Shown piece by piece: positions 8,879 through 17,309 of a DNA stretch of 53,633 bases. The stretch's first letter is position 1, and every line of letters begins with the position of its first letter. The stretch is from Spongiibacteraceae bacterium UBA5047 (GTDB lineage: Bacteria; Pseudomonadota; Gammaproteobacteria; Pseudomonadales; Spongiibacteraceae): assembly GCA_002415025.1 (NCBI GenBank), contig DIBR01000071.1, forward strand, positions 1 to 53,633, given 5' to 3'. A program made the translations under genes and the position numbers. Below the pieces are notes generated by a model. It did no database searches and was not told where the DNA came from. It worked only from the letters and a program-made list of their open reading frames with translations.

Positions 8879-9502
8879 ATGTCGGAAGGTCAAGTCGCTG
8901 CAGCAAACAGCGCAGAAGTGAAAATGACCATCACCGAATCGGGTCAGGATTATCTGACCGAGTTGCTGGCCAAGCAGGGCGACGACGTGCTTGGCGTGCG
9001 CGTGTTTATCACCCAGCCCGGCACGCCCAAGGCAGAAACCTGCATCGCTTATTGCCGTGAGGGCGACGACAAGGACGACGATATTCGTATCGAATACCCG
9101 ACTCTGGCGGTGTTCGTCGAGGCGCGGAGTATTCCGTTTCTGGAAGACGCAACAGTTGATTACGCCAAAGATCGTATGGGCGGTCAGCTTACGATCAAGG
9201 CGCCTAATTCACGTTTGCCGCGAGTCAACGAGAATAGCCCCCTGGAAGATCGCGTGAATTACCTGCTCTACAACGAGGTAAACCCCTCGCTGGCGGCGCA
9301 TGGTGGTGAAGTCTCGCTGGTTGAAATTACCGAGGACAAATACGCAATTCTTAAATTCGGTGGCGGTTGTCAGGGTTGCGGAATGGTCGATGTCACGCTC
9401 AAGGAAGGTGTCGAGAAATCGATGCTGGAGCAGATACCCGAGCTGAAGGGTGTGCGCGACATGACGGATCACAGCAATACTGAAAACGCCTACTTCAAGT
9501 AG
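8879..9502 (+). CDS. nfuA: Fe-S biogenesis protein NfuA
   Basis: A 207-residue protein that carries a [4Fe-4S] cluster at a dimer interface and hands it to client enzymes. The N-terminal degenerate A-type domain spans about residues 14-110; the C-terminal Nfu domain (about 120-200) carries the cluster ligands C164 and C167 in GGGCQGCGMVDVTL. Length is slightly above the E. coli protein because of a short N-terminal extension. ATG 8879 is preceded by AAGAGG at 8868-8873, five bases upstream; a GTG at 8822 is in frame but has no such site. It is divergent from metH and followed by a pair of REP-like hairpins. Sulfite reductase and other Fe-S proteins nearby are plausible clients, which is inference. 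Confidence 0.93.
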   Translation: MSEGQVAAANSAEVKMTITESGQDYLTELLAKQGDDVLGVRVFITQPGTPKAETCIAYCREGDDKDDDIRIEYPTLAVFVEARSIPFLEDATVDYAKDRMGGQLTIKAPNSRLPRVNENSPLEDRVNYLLYNEVNPSLAAHGGEVSLVEITEDKYAILKFGGGCQGCGMVDVTLKEGVEKSMLEQIPELKGVRDMTDHSNTENAYFK

Positions 9503-9521
9503 CTGATGCGTGAGCGGGGCG

Positions 9522-9555
9522 CTCCCACAGGGCATTCGAATTATTTTTGTGGGAG
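9522..9555. repeat. First hairpin of a REP-like pair
   Basis: CTCCCACA (9522-9529) and TGTGGGAG (9548-9555) are perfect inverted 8-mers with an 18-base interior. The TGTGGGAG core is shared with the longer hairpin 35 bases downstream, suggesting both derive from one repeat family. Confidence 0.6.
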
Positions 9556-9589
9556 ATTCTATGTTGTTTGGCAAGGCCCTTTGAGAATA

Positions 9590-9648
9590 TTCGCCTGCAA
9601 GGCAGGCTCCTACAAAGACAGCCTGTGGGAGCCTGCCTTGCAGGCGAA
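9590..9648. repeat. REP-like extragenic palindrome
   Basis: The 21-base arm 9590-9610 is the exact reverse complement of 9628-9648 (GGAGCCTGCCTTGCAGGCGAA). Pairing extends to 9614/9624 with one G-U wobble, leaving a 9-base loop. Each arm contains an inner near-palindrome around GCCTGCAAGGCAGGC. This form, TGTGGGAG plus a GC-rich palindrome ending in GCGAA, resembles REP elements widespread between convergent genes in Pseudomonas. It fills the gap between nfuA and mtnA and ends one base before the mtnA stop codon, where it may also stabilise or end both transcripts. Confidence 0.85.
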
Positions 9649-9649
9649 C

Positions 9650-10705
9650 TTACCCGGCAAACAATTTGCTTAAGCCTTCTCCGAAAGGAGGCTCGATCAA
9701 GCCTTTCTCCGTAATTATCCCCGTTACCAGTTCCGCAGGGGTAATATCAAACGCCGGATTTTGTACGGCGATTTCATTTACGGTTGCCTGATAGTCACCC
9801 ACGCGACGCACTTCGTCGGCGTGGCGCTGCTCTATGGGAATGGACTTGCCGTCTGGCGTGTTCAGATCAATGGTCGATGAGGGGCAGGCCACATAAAACG
9901 GAATGCCGTAGTGGCGGGCCATAATGGCAACACCCAGAGTACCGATTTTGTTGGCGACGTCGCCGTTAGCCGCAACACGATCGGTGCCAACAATAACGAG
10001 CTGAATCTGGCCGGAAGCGAGCGTGTGAGCTGTCATATTGTCGGTCAGCAGGGTGACGTCAATGCCTGCGCAGTGAAGCTCCCAGCTAGTCAGTCGCGAG
10101 CCTTGCAGCAGCGGCCTGGTTTCATTCGCAAAGACGCGAAATTTTCTTCCGGCCTCATGGGCAAGGTACATGGGTGCGGTAGCAGTACCTATGCCACCTG
10201 TTGCCAGTGCGCCGGCATTACAGTGGGTCATAACACCCGCGCCGTCAGGAATCAGTGCCAGGCCGTGTTCGCCAATGGCCTGACAGAGAGCCTGATCCTG
10301 TGCGTGAATGGCCTGGGCTTCCTGCACCAGAGACTTATGCAGTTCGGCACTACTGCTACCTGAATAGTCGTCGGCGAGAGCCAGCATGCGATCCAGGGCC
10401 CACTTCAGGTTCACGGCGGTCGGTCGCGAGCTGTTGATAAAGTCGGCTTGCACGCGAAGCTGCTGCCGGAATTCAGGCAGCGATGCGTCGAGCCATTGCC
10501 GCATGACAACACACAGCCCATAAGCCGCAGCGATGCCGATAGCCGGCGCGCCGCGGACTTTCAGCTGATGAATACTGTCAAAAAGCTGCTCGGCCGAGAC
10601 TTGCTGTTCGTAGTTGACGTGATGCGGCAGGCGAGTCTGATCGAGTAACCAGAGCTCGCCGTTGTCCCAGCGAATGCTGACGGGCGATTTTGCGGGGCTT
10701 GCCAT
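9650..10705 (-). CDS. mtnA: Methylthioribose-1-phosphate isomerase
   Basis: A 351-residue enzyme of the methionine salvage pathway that converts 5-methylthioribose-1-phosphate to methylthioribulose-1-phosphate. The family signature is complete: RGAPAIGIAAAYG, THCNAGALATGGIGTA with catalytic C162, NETRPLLQGSRLTSWEL, and GTDRVAANGDVANKIGT with catalytic D242. These separate it from the related eIF2B regulatory subunits. The start codon overlaps the stop of the upstream DAHP synthase gene by one base (TAATG), so the two are translationally coupled. No other mtn genes are in the window. The REP-like hairpin abuts the stop codon. Confidence 0.95.
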   Translation of the reverse strand: MASPAKSPVSIRWDNGELWLLDQTRLPHHVNYEQQVSAEQLFDSIHQLKVRGAPAIGIAAAYGLCVVMRQWLDASLPEFRQQLRVQADFINSSRPTAVNLKWALDRMLALADDYSGSSSAELHKSLVQEAQAIHAQDQALCQAIGEHGLALIPDGAGVMTHCNAGALATGGIGTATAPMYLAHEAGRKFRVFANETRPLLQGSRLTSWELHCAGIDVTLLTDNMTAHTLASGQIQLVIVGTDRVAANGDVANKIGTLGVAIMARHYGIPFYVACPSSTIDLNTPDGKSIPIEQRHADEVRRVGDYQATVNEIAVQNPAFDITPAELVTGIITEKGLIEPPFGEGLSKLFAG

Positions 10706-11772
10706 TAACGCGTGGGTAACACAGATTTCAGTTTGCTGTGCATGTCCAGTATCGCTTTCTCGGTGTCTTCCCAGCCAATACAGCCATCGGTCACCGATAC
10801 GCCGTATTGAAGGTCGTCAAGATTGGCCGGAATTTTCTGGTTGCCCGCATGAATATGGCTTTCAACCATCAAACCAACAATCGATTTGTTGCCTTCCAGA
10901 ATCTGATTGGTCACATTCTCCATGACCAGCGGCTGCAATTCCGGTTGCTTGTTGGAGTTGGCGTGACTGCAATCGACCATGATGTTGGCATCAAGCTTGT
11001 GTTTGTCGAGCTCGGCTTCAGCCAGCTTGATATGCACGGAATCGTAGTTGGGTCCGGAGCTGCCGCCGCGCAGTACCACGTGTGCGTAAGGGTTGCCGCG
11101 CGTGTGAATCACCGCCACCTGTCCCTCGTTGTTAATACCGAGAAAACGGTGGGGCTTTGATGCCGACTGCATGGCGTTGATGGCAACTTCCAGCCCGCCG
11201 TCAGTGCCATTTTTAAAGCCGACGGCAGAAGAGAGCCCGCTGGCCATTTCCCGGTGGGTTTGCGACTCCGTGGTGCGCGCGCCGATGGCTGACCAGGCGA
11301 TGCAATCTTGAAGGTACTGGGGCGAAATAGGGTCCAGCGCCTCGGTTGAGGTGGGCAAGCCCAGCTCGCTGATATTGATCAGCAATTCGCGACCGATATG
11401 CAGGCCTTCCTGAATCTTGAAGGTATCGTTCAGGTAGGGGTCGTTGATCAAACCTTTCCAGCCGACGGTGGTACGGGGCTTTTCGAAGTAGACGCGCATA
11501 ACCAGATGGATGGTATCTTCTACCTGAGCGGCCAGCGCTTTCAGACGTTTGGCGTAATCCATTGCCGCATCGACGTCGTGGATGGAGCAGGGGCCAACCA
11601 CGATAAACAGGCGGTGGTCCTTGCGATCCAGAATATTGCGAATAATCTGGCGCGACTGGCTGACCGTTTCGGCGGCTTGCTGCGACAGCGGTAATTCGGA
11701 TTTGAGCTGCTCAGGCGTGATAAGAACTTCCTGGGCGGCAACGTTTACATTTTCAAGTACTTCAGTATTCAT
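10705..11772 (-). CDS. Class I DAHP synthase (3-deoxy-7-phosphoheptulonate synthase)
   Basis: A 355-residue enzyme catalysing the first step of the shikimate pathway: phosphoenolpyruvate plus erythrose-4-phosphate give DAHP. Conserved motifs are VVGPCSIHDVDAAMDYAKRL, YFEKPRTTVGWKGL, AIGARTTESQTHREMASGL, RGGSSGPNYD and DCSHANSNK, which supply substrate and divalent-metal ligands. This is the aroF/aroG/aroH type; I cannot tell from sequence which aromatic amino acid inhibits it, so no symbol is given. It heads a two-gene unit with mtnA. GGGA precedes the ATG at 11772. Its promoter should lie in the 88 bases shared with the divergent small gene at 11861. Confidence 0.93.
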   Translation of the reverse strand: MNTEVLENVNVAAQEVLITPEQLKSELPLSQQAAETVSQSRQIIRNILDRKDHRLFIVVGPCSIHDVDAAMDYAKRLKALAAQVEDTIHLVMRVYFEKPRTTVGWKGLINDPYLNDTFKIQEGLHIGRELLINISELGLPTSTEALDPISPQYLQDCIAWSAIGARTTESQTHREMASGLSSAVGFKNGTDGGLEVAINAMQSASKPHRFLGINNEGQVAVIHTRGNPYAHVVLRGGSSGPNYDSVHIKLAEAELDKHKLDANIMVDCSHANSNKQPELQPLVMENVTNQILEGNKSIVGLMVESHIHAGNQKIPANLDDLQYGVSVTDGCIGWEDTEKAILDMHSKLKSVLPTR

Positions 11773-11860
11773 TTAAGATTCCCGCGACAAGCCGGGTAGA
11801 CTTTCGGTTGAGTGATTCAAAATGGCGCAAAGCTGCGCATTCTAACGCAAAAGGAACGCT

Positions 11861-12166
11861 ATGGGGTATGCCAGAAACCGCCTGTTAGTGGTATTTCCGC
11901 TAATTTTACTGCTCTTGCTGCTTGTTGCCGGAGTGGCCGGCGCAGACTCGATGGAAAATCCCGGCGATGACTCACTGCCAGTTGTGAAACTGAGCCCGCA
12001 AATACGCGAGCAGGATCGTGATCGCCAGTACTACCAAGCGCTGGATTGTCGAGAGCTGGGGCAGGCAGACGCACGCAGCGATGCAGAAAAGCGCTGGTTG
12101 GGCGAGCGCAAGGCTGCCTGCCTGGAGCGGTATCGCGCATTTTCGCCGCGGTCTTTCCAGCAATGA
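11861..12166 (+). CDS. Small exported protein of unknown function
   Basis: A 101-residue protein with a strongly hydrophobic signal sequence (LLVVFPLILLLLLLVAGVAG, cleavage likely near residue 28) and a charged mature region rich in Arg, Asp and Gln, with cysteines at DCRELGQ and AACLERYR that could form one disulfide. I do not recognise the family. AGGAAC upstream of ATG 11861 is a fair ribosome site. Its stop overlaps the rlmD start (ATGA), so the two are almost certainly co-transcribed and translationally coupled. This supports it as a real gene although its role is unknown. A lipobox is not evident. Confidence 0.7.
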   Translation: MGYARNRLLVVFPLILLLLLLVAGVAGADSMENPGDDSLPVVKLSPQIREQDRDRQYYQALDCRELGQADARSDAEKRWLGERKAACLERYRAFSPRSFQQ

Positions 12167-13479
12167 AAAGCCGGGGCCCCAAGCTATTTAAACCGGCGAA
12201 AACCACTCAAAAACCCTGGCGAGACACTCTGGATATTCTGGACCTCTGCGACGATGGCCGTGGCTTGGCCAGACGTGGGGGCAAGGCCGTCTTTGTGCGC
12301 GGTGCGCTCATGGGAGAGCGGGTGCAGGCCCGCAGCGAACGAATCAGTGGCCGCTATGACGAGGCCGTTGCGACTCAGATTGATGCGCCGGTCCTCGAGC
12401 GCATTGAGCCACGCTGCCGGCACTTTGAGCAATGTGGTGGATGCCAGTTGCAGCATATGTCTGAGCAGAGCCAGCGGGATCACAAGGCCCGGCGCTTTAG
12501 CGAAATGCTGTCACGTCTTGCCGCGATTGATGCCGTTCGCTCCCCGCTCACCGGGCAATGCTGGGAGTACCGGCACCGGCTTCGCCTGCATTTTGCGACC
12601 CATAAAGGGCAACTCCAACTGGGATTTCGCGCCTCCAAAAGCCGCAATATTGTTGAAGTGCCGGGTTGTCAGGTGTTGCGGCCGGCCCTGACGGCAGCCC
12701 TGACCCGGCTTTACGAGCACAAGCAGTCTTTGCAAGCACTGCGTTCAGGCATGCTGATGCTGGCAGAGGCGGCAGACAGAAGCATCAGCGCGCATTTGAC
12801 GCTTGACCGGCGCCCGGGCCAATCGGTGTTAAACCGATTTTTGGCTGAGTTTGCCAACGCTGCTACCGGTATTGCCCTTGCAAGCATTTCGGTTTCCGGC
12901 GAGCGCGTATGGGAACACCCCGAGTATCCAAATTCCGTTTATCCCGGCCAGAACTGGCAATTTCAGCCCGATGACTTCAGTCAGGCCAATCCCGAAATCA
13001 ACAGCGCGATGGTCAATCAGGTTTGTGCCTGGCTGGATGCGCAAACAGATGACAAGGTGCTGGATGCCTTCTCCGGTCTGGGCAATTTCTCACTCGCACT
13101 GGCGGCGAGCGGGGCGGCAGTAACCGGTATCGAGCTGGATGCCGCCATGGTTGAACGGGCCAAAGCGAATGCGGCCACGCTGAAGCAACTACGTTTTGTT
13201 CAGGCAGATTTGTTCAGCGATTCCTTTCGTTTGCCTGCCGGTATTAACAAGCTGGTGCTGGACCCGCCGCGGGCCGGTGCGGCCGCCCTGTGCCGGGTGT
13301 TGGCGCAAAGCGGGATAGAAAGGCTTGTGTATGTCAGTTGCGACCCGGCAACCCTGGAGCGCGATGCGGCAATCTTGCTGGCAGGGGGCTATACCCTGCG
13401 TGAAGCGCGCTGGGCCGACATGTTCCCGCAGACTTATCATATGGAATCGCTTTGTCTGTTTGAGCGGGTTGTGGTTTAA
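12163..13479 (+). CDS. rlmD: 23S rRNA (uracil-1939-C5)-methyltransferase RlmD
   Basis: A 438-residue SAM-dependent rRNA methyltransferase. An N-terminal TRAM domain (about 15-75) is followed by the [4Fe-4S] ligands C85-x5-C91-x2-C94 (CRHFEQCGGC) and C169 (VPGCQV). The Rossmann methyltransferase domain shows FSGLGNFSLALAASG and IELD for SAM binding, then LDPPRAGA. The catalytic nucleophile is C393 in YVSCDP. All spacings match RlmD rather than RlmC or TrmA. ATG 12163 overlaps the stop of the preceding small gene by four bases and begins the conserved part; open frame further upstream is read-through of that gene in another phase. In E. coli the neighbour is relA; here the downstream gene is an unrelated lipoprotein. 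Confidence 0.93.
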   Translation: MKSRGPKLFKPAKTTQKPWRDTLDILDLCDDGRGLARRGGKAVFVRGALMGERVQARSERISGRYDEAVATQIDAPVLERIEPRCRHFEQCGGCQLQHMSEQSQRDHKARRFSEMLSRLAAIDAVRSPLTGQCWEYRHRLRLHFATHKGQLQLGFRASKSRNIVEVPGCQVLRPALTAALTRLYEHKQSLQALRSGMLMLAEAADRSISAHLTLDRRPGQSVLNRFLAEFANAATGIALASISVSGERVWEHPEYPNSVYPGQNWQFQPDDFSQANPEINSAMVNQVCAWLDAQTDDKVLDAFSGLGNFSLALAASGAAVTGIELDAAMVERAKANAATLKQLRFVQADLFSDSFRLPAGINKLVLDPPRAGAAALCRVLAQSGIERLVYVSCDPATLERDAAILLAGGYTLREARWADMFPQTYHMESLCLFERVVV

Positions 13480-13581
13480 CGAGCTGAGCCAGTGTCGGCG
13501 CGCGAGGCGGTTGGGTGGTCCGTGAGGGTGTGCCCAGCGTATGATGATTCATCACAATAATATTTGCAGGCTGTGTTTATC

Positions 13582-15858
13582 ATGTTGTTCCCCCGTTTCG
13601 ATAGAAGTGTCCTTCAGCGCTTGTGCCTCACGATCGGCACCCTTGTGCTGGTGGCCTGCAACGGCAGCTCCAGCTCCAGTTCTTCCTCGGGAGCACCAGT
13701 CACCGGATCAGAGCCGGATGTCGTGCAAAGCCCTCGGACTGCTCTGGGCGCGGTGCCCAGTGGTGCTCCGGCAGCGGCTTTTGGTCGTGAGCAGGCATTG
13801 CCGGTAAACCCCCGGTGGCCTTTTGCCGAAGGAGCTCCCAGAACCTCGGGCACTGGGCGTTACGCCCACGGCGCCTATTACTGGACCGATTTTCTCTACG
13901 ACGCCTCCGGTGCAAAAGGTATTAATGTGCCGGTGTATCGCGTGGGCACGCCCACGGGCGGTAGCCTTCACTATCCCGACGAGAACATGGCTGGCAACGG
14001 CGCCGATATTTTTCGGGTGGGGATCGGTCTCGACAATAACACCACGTATTGGCGTGTAGACTGGCAGACCCTGCTCGATACCTCGGTACCGGTCGCGGCG
14101 TTTGGGATTGACTACAAGGCGGGTGGCGACGACGAATGGCCGGGCGTTAGTGGCCTGCGCACCGAGGGTATTGATGCCGTTATTTTCCTGTCGAGCGCCG
14201 GTGTGCTGGTAGATTTGAAAGATGGCAATGGCCCGCGATCATATGGCGAGGTCAGCCACGATCTGCCGTCCCGTTCTTTCGTCGCCCAACTGCCGGCAAG
14301 CCTGTTTGGCATCAGTGACCAGTCGCAATGGACCGTGTATCTCGCGTCCGGCATTCACAACGGCAGCGGTGGCTTTCTTGACGACAATGCCGGCTTTCGC
14401 AAACTGCCAACCCAGCCCCCCGTATTCAATATGGCTTTTCGCGACTACGAGGATGAACCGGCTCTCAATAATTTCTGGTTTGACGATACGCAGTCCATCG
14501 CCCTGAATACCGGCGACGTCAGCGCGTTTTCAGTCGCGCTGGATTGGGGGCGTATGGGTGAGACCGAGCCGGAACCACAGCCGACCGGCTACAGTAACCG
14601 CTGGTACGTGTCGTCTTTGGCGGGCGCCCGCTTGGGCGATGGCAGTTTTCCGGCAGGGGTGAACCGGGGCGAAAATCCAACCAATAACCCTCAGTACTTT
14701 GATCAAGTGCAACCCTACGGTATTTATGTGCCCGTGAATTATGTCGCCGATGCGTCCAAGCCGGTGCTCTTCACGTGGCTGTTGCACAGCCTGACCCAAA
14801 ATCATAATCAGTACAGCGCCACGGTACCCAATTTTCTGGATGCGGCGTGCGAGCGCCTTCGGCAATCGATTTGCGCGACGACTTTGGGCCGCGGCGGTGC
14901 CGGTTCCTATCGGGCAGGCGCTGAAGTCGACTTTTGGGAAGTGTGGCGAGATATTGCCCGATACTACAGTATCGACAGTGAGCGCACCTTTAGTACCGGC
15001 TATTCGATGGGGGCCATCGGCACCATTAACTTTATGATCAAATACCCGGAGGTGTTCGCTGGCGGCGTCGTTCTGGCCGGCGACAACGGTACCTTGCCAC
15101 TGATTGAAAATATCAAGTGGAACGGCTACTACCACGCTCACGGAACCTTTGACGAGTTGGTACCCTTTCCGGAAGCGCGGGCGACGGTTGATGCGGTGCG
15201 AGATAACGGCTACCGCTATGTGTTTGACCACTATTTTGCCGAAGACCACATCATCTGGACGCTAAAGGACGTAGCGTACTCGGCTTATGAGGAGGCGGCC
15301 AAGTGGATGGTGCAATGGTTGGAAGAAACCGGTAGCCGCAAGCAAAACCCGGGTAATTTTGTCTATCGCTGGAACCCTGACGAAATTGACCCCGAGCTCG
15401 GCATTGGGCCGACCGGGGCCTGGTGGCTGGACAACATCCGTGCTATCGACGACGTTAACGACGCGCGCATTGAGCTAAGTTCACAGGGGCGGCCCGAAGC
15501 GCTGTATAGCGTAGAGCAACTTCCGCAAGCGCTGATTCTGCCTAATCAAATGACGCTTAGCCCTGCGATTCGAGAAGAACAGCGCTGGACTTTCAGCGGA
15601 TTTGAAACGGCAGGCGGGCTGGTCAGCGCCAGCCTGACCAATGTCGCTGCGCTGCGTCTGGATCTGGCGCGGGCCGGTATCGCTAATCGCGATGATAAAC
15701 GCATCGAATTGTCGAGTTCAGACCCACTGAGCCTGACCCTGATTGGCCTGACCGACGGCACTGTTGCGCGAGCCGGCAGTGCGAGCGCTACGGTGACGAA
15801 TGGGCAAGCGGTATTGGAGCTGCCCGCCGGTGACGGGCAGTCGATCGTGTTTGAATGA
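13582..15858 (+). CDS. Large lipoprotein with serine-hydrolase domain
   Basis: A 758-residue protein. The signal peptide ends in the lipobox LVLVAC (C26), followed by a Ser/Gly linker, so it should be lipid-anchored, probably in the outer membrane. Residues about 85-325 look like a beta-sandwich module of the glucodextranase/DOMON kind (AHGAYYWTDFLYDASGAKG, NTTYWRVDWQTLL); this is a pattern judgement. Residues about 365-585 form an alpha/beta hydrolase with nucleophile S475 in FSTGYSMGAIG, probable acid D524 (HGTFDELVP) and probable His556 (AEDHIIW), resembling secreted esterases and polyhydroxyalkanoate depolymerases. The remaining C-terminal region is uncharacterised. The substrate is unknown. 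The ATG at 13582 was preferred over an upstream TTG at 13564 because it begins a normal signal peptide. It stands alone and converges with the LLM gene. Confidence 0.75.
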   Translation: MLFPRFDRSVLQRLCLTIGTLVLVACNGSSSSSSSSGAPVTGSEPDVVQSPRTALGAVPSGAPAAAFGREQALPVNPRWPFAEGAPRTSGTGRYAHGAYYWTDFLYDASGAKGINVPVYRVGTPTGGSLHYPDENMAGNGADIFRVGIGLDNNTTYWRVDWQTLLDTSVPVAAFGIDYKAGGDDEWPGVSGLRTEGIDAVIFLSSAGVLVDLKDGNGPRSYGEVSHDLPSRSFVAQLPASLFGISDQSQWTVYLASGIHNGSGGFLDDNAGFRKLPTQPPVFNMAFRDYEDEPALNNFWFDDTQSIALNTGDVSAFSVALDWGRMGETEPEPQPTGYSNRWYVSSLAGARLGDGSFPAGVNRGENPTNNPQYFDQVQPYGIYVPVNYVADASKPVLFTWLLHSLTQNHNQYSATVPNFLDAACERLRQSICATTLGRGGAGSYRAGAEVDFWEVWRDIARYYSIDSERTFSTGYSMGAIGTINFMIKYPEVFAGGVVLAGDNGTLPLIENIKWNGYYHAHGTFDELVPFPEARATVDAVRDNGYRYVFDHYFAEDHIIWTLKDVAYSAYEEAAKWMVQWLEETGSRKQNPGNFVYRWNPDEIDPELGIGPTGAWWLDNIRAIDDVNDARIELSSQGRPEALYSVEQLPQALILPNQMTLSPAIREEQRWTFSGFETAGGLVSASLTNVAALRLDLARAGIANRDDKRIELSSSDPLSLTLIGLTDGTVARAGSASATVTNGQAVLELPAGDGQSIVFE

Positions 15859-15866
15859 TCTGGTGA

Positions 15867-16736
15867 TTACTGGCAGTTAACAATAATATCGTCGGCGTAG
15901 CGTTTTACACCGTCGATTTTTTTGTCAATGTCGTCGGTTTCGCCATGATAAAAAGGCCAGGGCATGGTGAGAATATGCGTTACGCCCGCGTCTTCCAGCT
16001 TTTTGTATCCGTCGACGGTGAAGGCATCTGAAGGCGTAGCCATGACGCTGAAGGGCAAATGCTCGCGGCCGTACTCTTTGCGGTACTGTTTGACCTTGTT
16101 AATGCAGGCAATAATTTCTTCGGAAGTTTGCAGGTCGGTCACCCAGCCATCACCCAGGCGCGCTGCACGTTTCATCGCGGCATCGCTAATACCGCCAACC
16201 CAGATCGGAATGTGAGCGCTTGGTGCCGGGTTCATTTCCAGCTTGCCAAATTGATAATGTTTGCCCTGGTATTCCACCATCTCACCGGACCACAGCAGAC
16301 GCATAACCTCTACCATTTCGTCGGCCCGTTTACCGCGCGTATGAAAATCCTGCTGCATTAGCTCAAATTCATCCTTCGACCAACCTACGCCAATGGCCGG
16401 GATAATCCGGTTGTCGGAGATGATGGCGGCGGTGCTAATCGCCTTGGCTACCAAAAAGGGGTTGCGCATCGGCAGCACAAAAATATTGTTAGTGAATTTG
16501 AGCCGCTTGGTGATGGTCGATAAAGCCCCCGCCATAACAAAGGGGTCGGGCCAATCGGTAAAGGCTTCCCAGCGACGTGTGCCATCGTCTGTGTATGGGT
16601 AGGGCGTATCAATTGATTCGGGGTGTACTACATGGTCGGAAAACGACATGGCTTCCCAGCCGCAGTCGTCGGCAACCGGTGCCAGTTTGGTGAGATGGGA
16701 CACCGTGCTGAAAGAGGTAGACAGTACAAATTTCAT
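15867..16736 (-). CDS. LLM-class flavin-dependent oxidoreductase (F420-type subfamily)
   Basis: A 289-residue luciferase-like monooxygenase-fold protein (TIM barrel). It starts MKFVLSTSFSTVSHLTKLA and has IPAIGVGWSKDEFELM and PIWVGGISDAAMKRAARLG, the pattern of proteins annotated as LLM-class F420-dependent oxidoreductases with Rv2161c-like N-termini. Many gammaproteobacterial members probably use FMN instead, and no F420 synthesis genes are in this window. The substrate is unknown. It is the last gene of a minus-strand run, 9 bases after the low-molecular-weight phosphatase, so it is probably co-transcribed with it. GAGAG precedes the start. Confidence 0.85.
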   Translation of the reverse strand: MKFVLSTSFSTVSHLTKLAPVADDCGWEAMSFSDHVVHPESIDTPYPYTDDGTRRWEAFTDWPDPFVMAGALSTITKRLKFTNNIFVLPMRNPFLVAKAISTAAIISDNRIIPAIGVGWSKDEFELMQQDFHTRGKRADEMVEVMRLLWSGEMVEYQGKHYQFGKLEMNPAPSAHIPIWVGGISDAAMKRAARLGDGWVTDLQTSEEIIACINKVKQYRKEYGREHLPFSVMATPSDAFTVDGYKKLEDAGVTHILTMPWPFYHGETDDIDKKIDGVKRYADDIIVNCQ

Positions 16737-16745
16737 AAATTTCTC

Positions 16746-17225
16746 TCAAATACCGTGTTTGTTTCTGATATGAGCCAGCAAACCATCTGCGGCCTTTTCC
16801 AATGAAGCGATAACGCCGTCAAAGGCATCCGCGTCCTTGTAATACGGGTCGGGAATCTGGGTATTACCGCCGTTTTTGCAATAGTGCATAAACAGGTTCA
16901 ACTCGCCCGCATAGTCTTTGGGCGCCCAGGATTCGACATTGGTCAGGTTGATGCGATCCATGGCGATGATGTAGTCGAACTGCTCGTAGTCTTCATCACA
17001 AATCTGCCGGGCGACCTGCGCACTGATATCGTACCCGGCCCGCGCAGACGCCGACTGCGAGCGTGCATCAGGTGGTTTGCCAACGTTAAAGGCGGCCGTG
17101 CCACAGGAATCAACGCGAATCTGTTGGTGCAGCCCGGCATCGTTTATACGCTTTTCAAGAATGCCCTGAGCCGCAGGCGACCGGCAGATATTTCCAAGGC
17201 AGACAAACAGCACACTAACGGGCAT
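16746..17225 (-). CDS. Low-molecular-weight protein-tyrosine phosphatase
   Basis: A 159-residue cytoplasmic phosphatase with the P-loop near the N-terminus: CLGNICRSP, with nucleophile C9 and R15 (C-x5-R). The general acid is D126 in IPDPYY. Length and motif order are those of the classical low-molecular-weight family rather than arsenate reductase. ATG 17225 is preceded by GGAG; an in-frame ATG at 17267 would add 14 residues before the active-site strand and is unlikely. It sits between a second, unrelated tyrosine phosphatase and the LLM oxidoreductase. It is not next to exopolysaccharide or Wzc-type kinase genes, so its target is unknown. Confidence 0.92.
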   Translation of the reverse strand: MPVSVLFVCLGNICRSPAAQGILEKRINDAGLHQQIRVDSCGTAAFNVGKPPDARSQSASARAGYDISAQVARQICDEDYEQFDYIIAMDRINLTNVESWAPKDYAGELNLFMHYCKNGGNTQIPDPYYKDADAFDGVIASLEKAADGLLAHIRNKHGI

Positions 17226-17309
17226 ACAGACTCCAGATTCAGGCGGGAAGATTAAGGGCGTGAGCATCGTGGCACATCACCCGAAAGTAGGGGGCAGGGG
17301 CTAGCCGGC

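Noticed and set aside
14530..15249. A 239-codon antisense open frame inside the lipoprotein hydrolase gene
   Set aside because: It lies opposite the alpha/beta hydrolase region with intact GYSMG and has no ribosome site or family resemblance.
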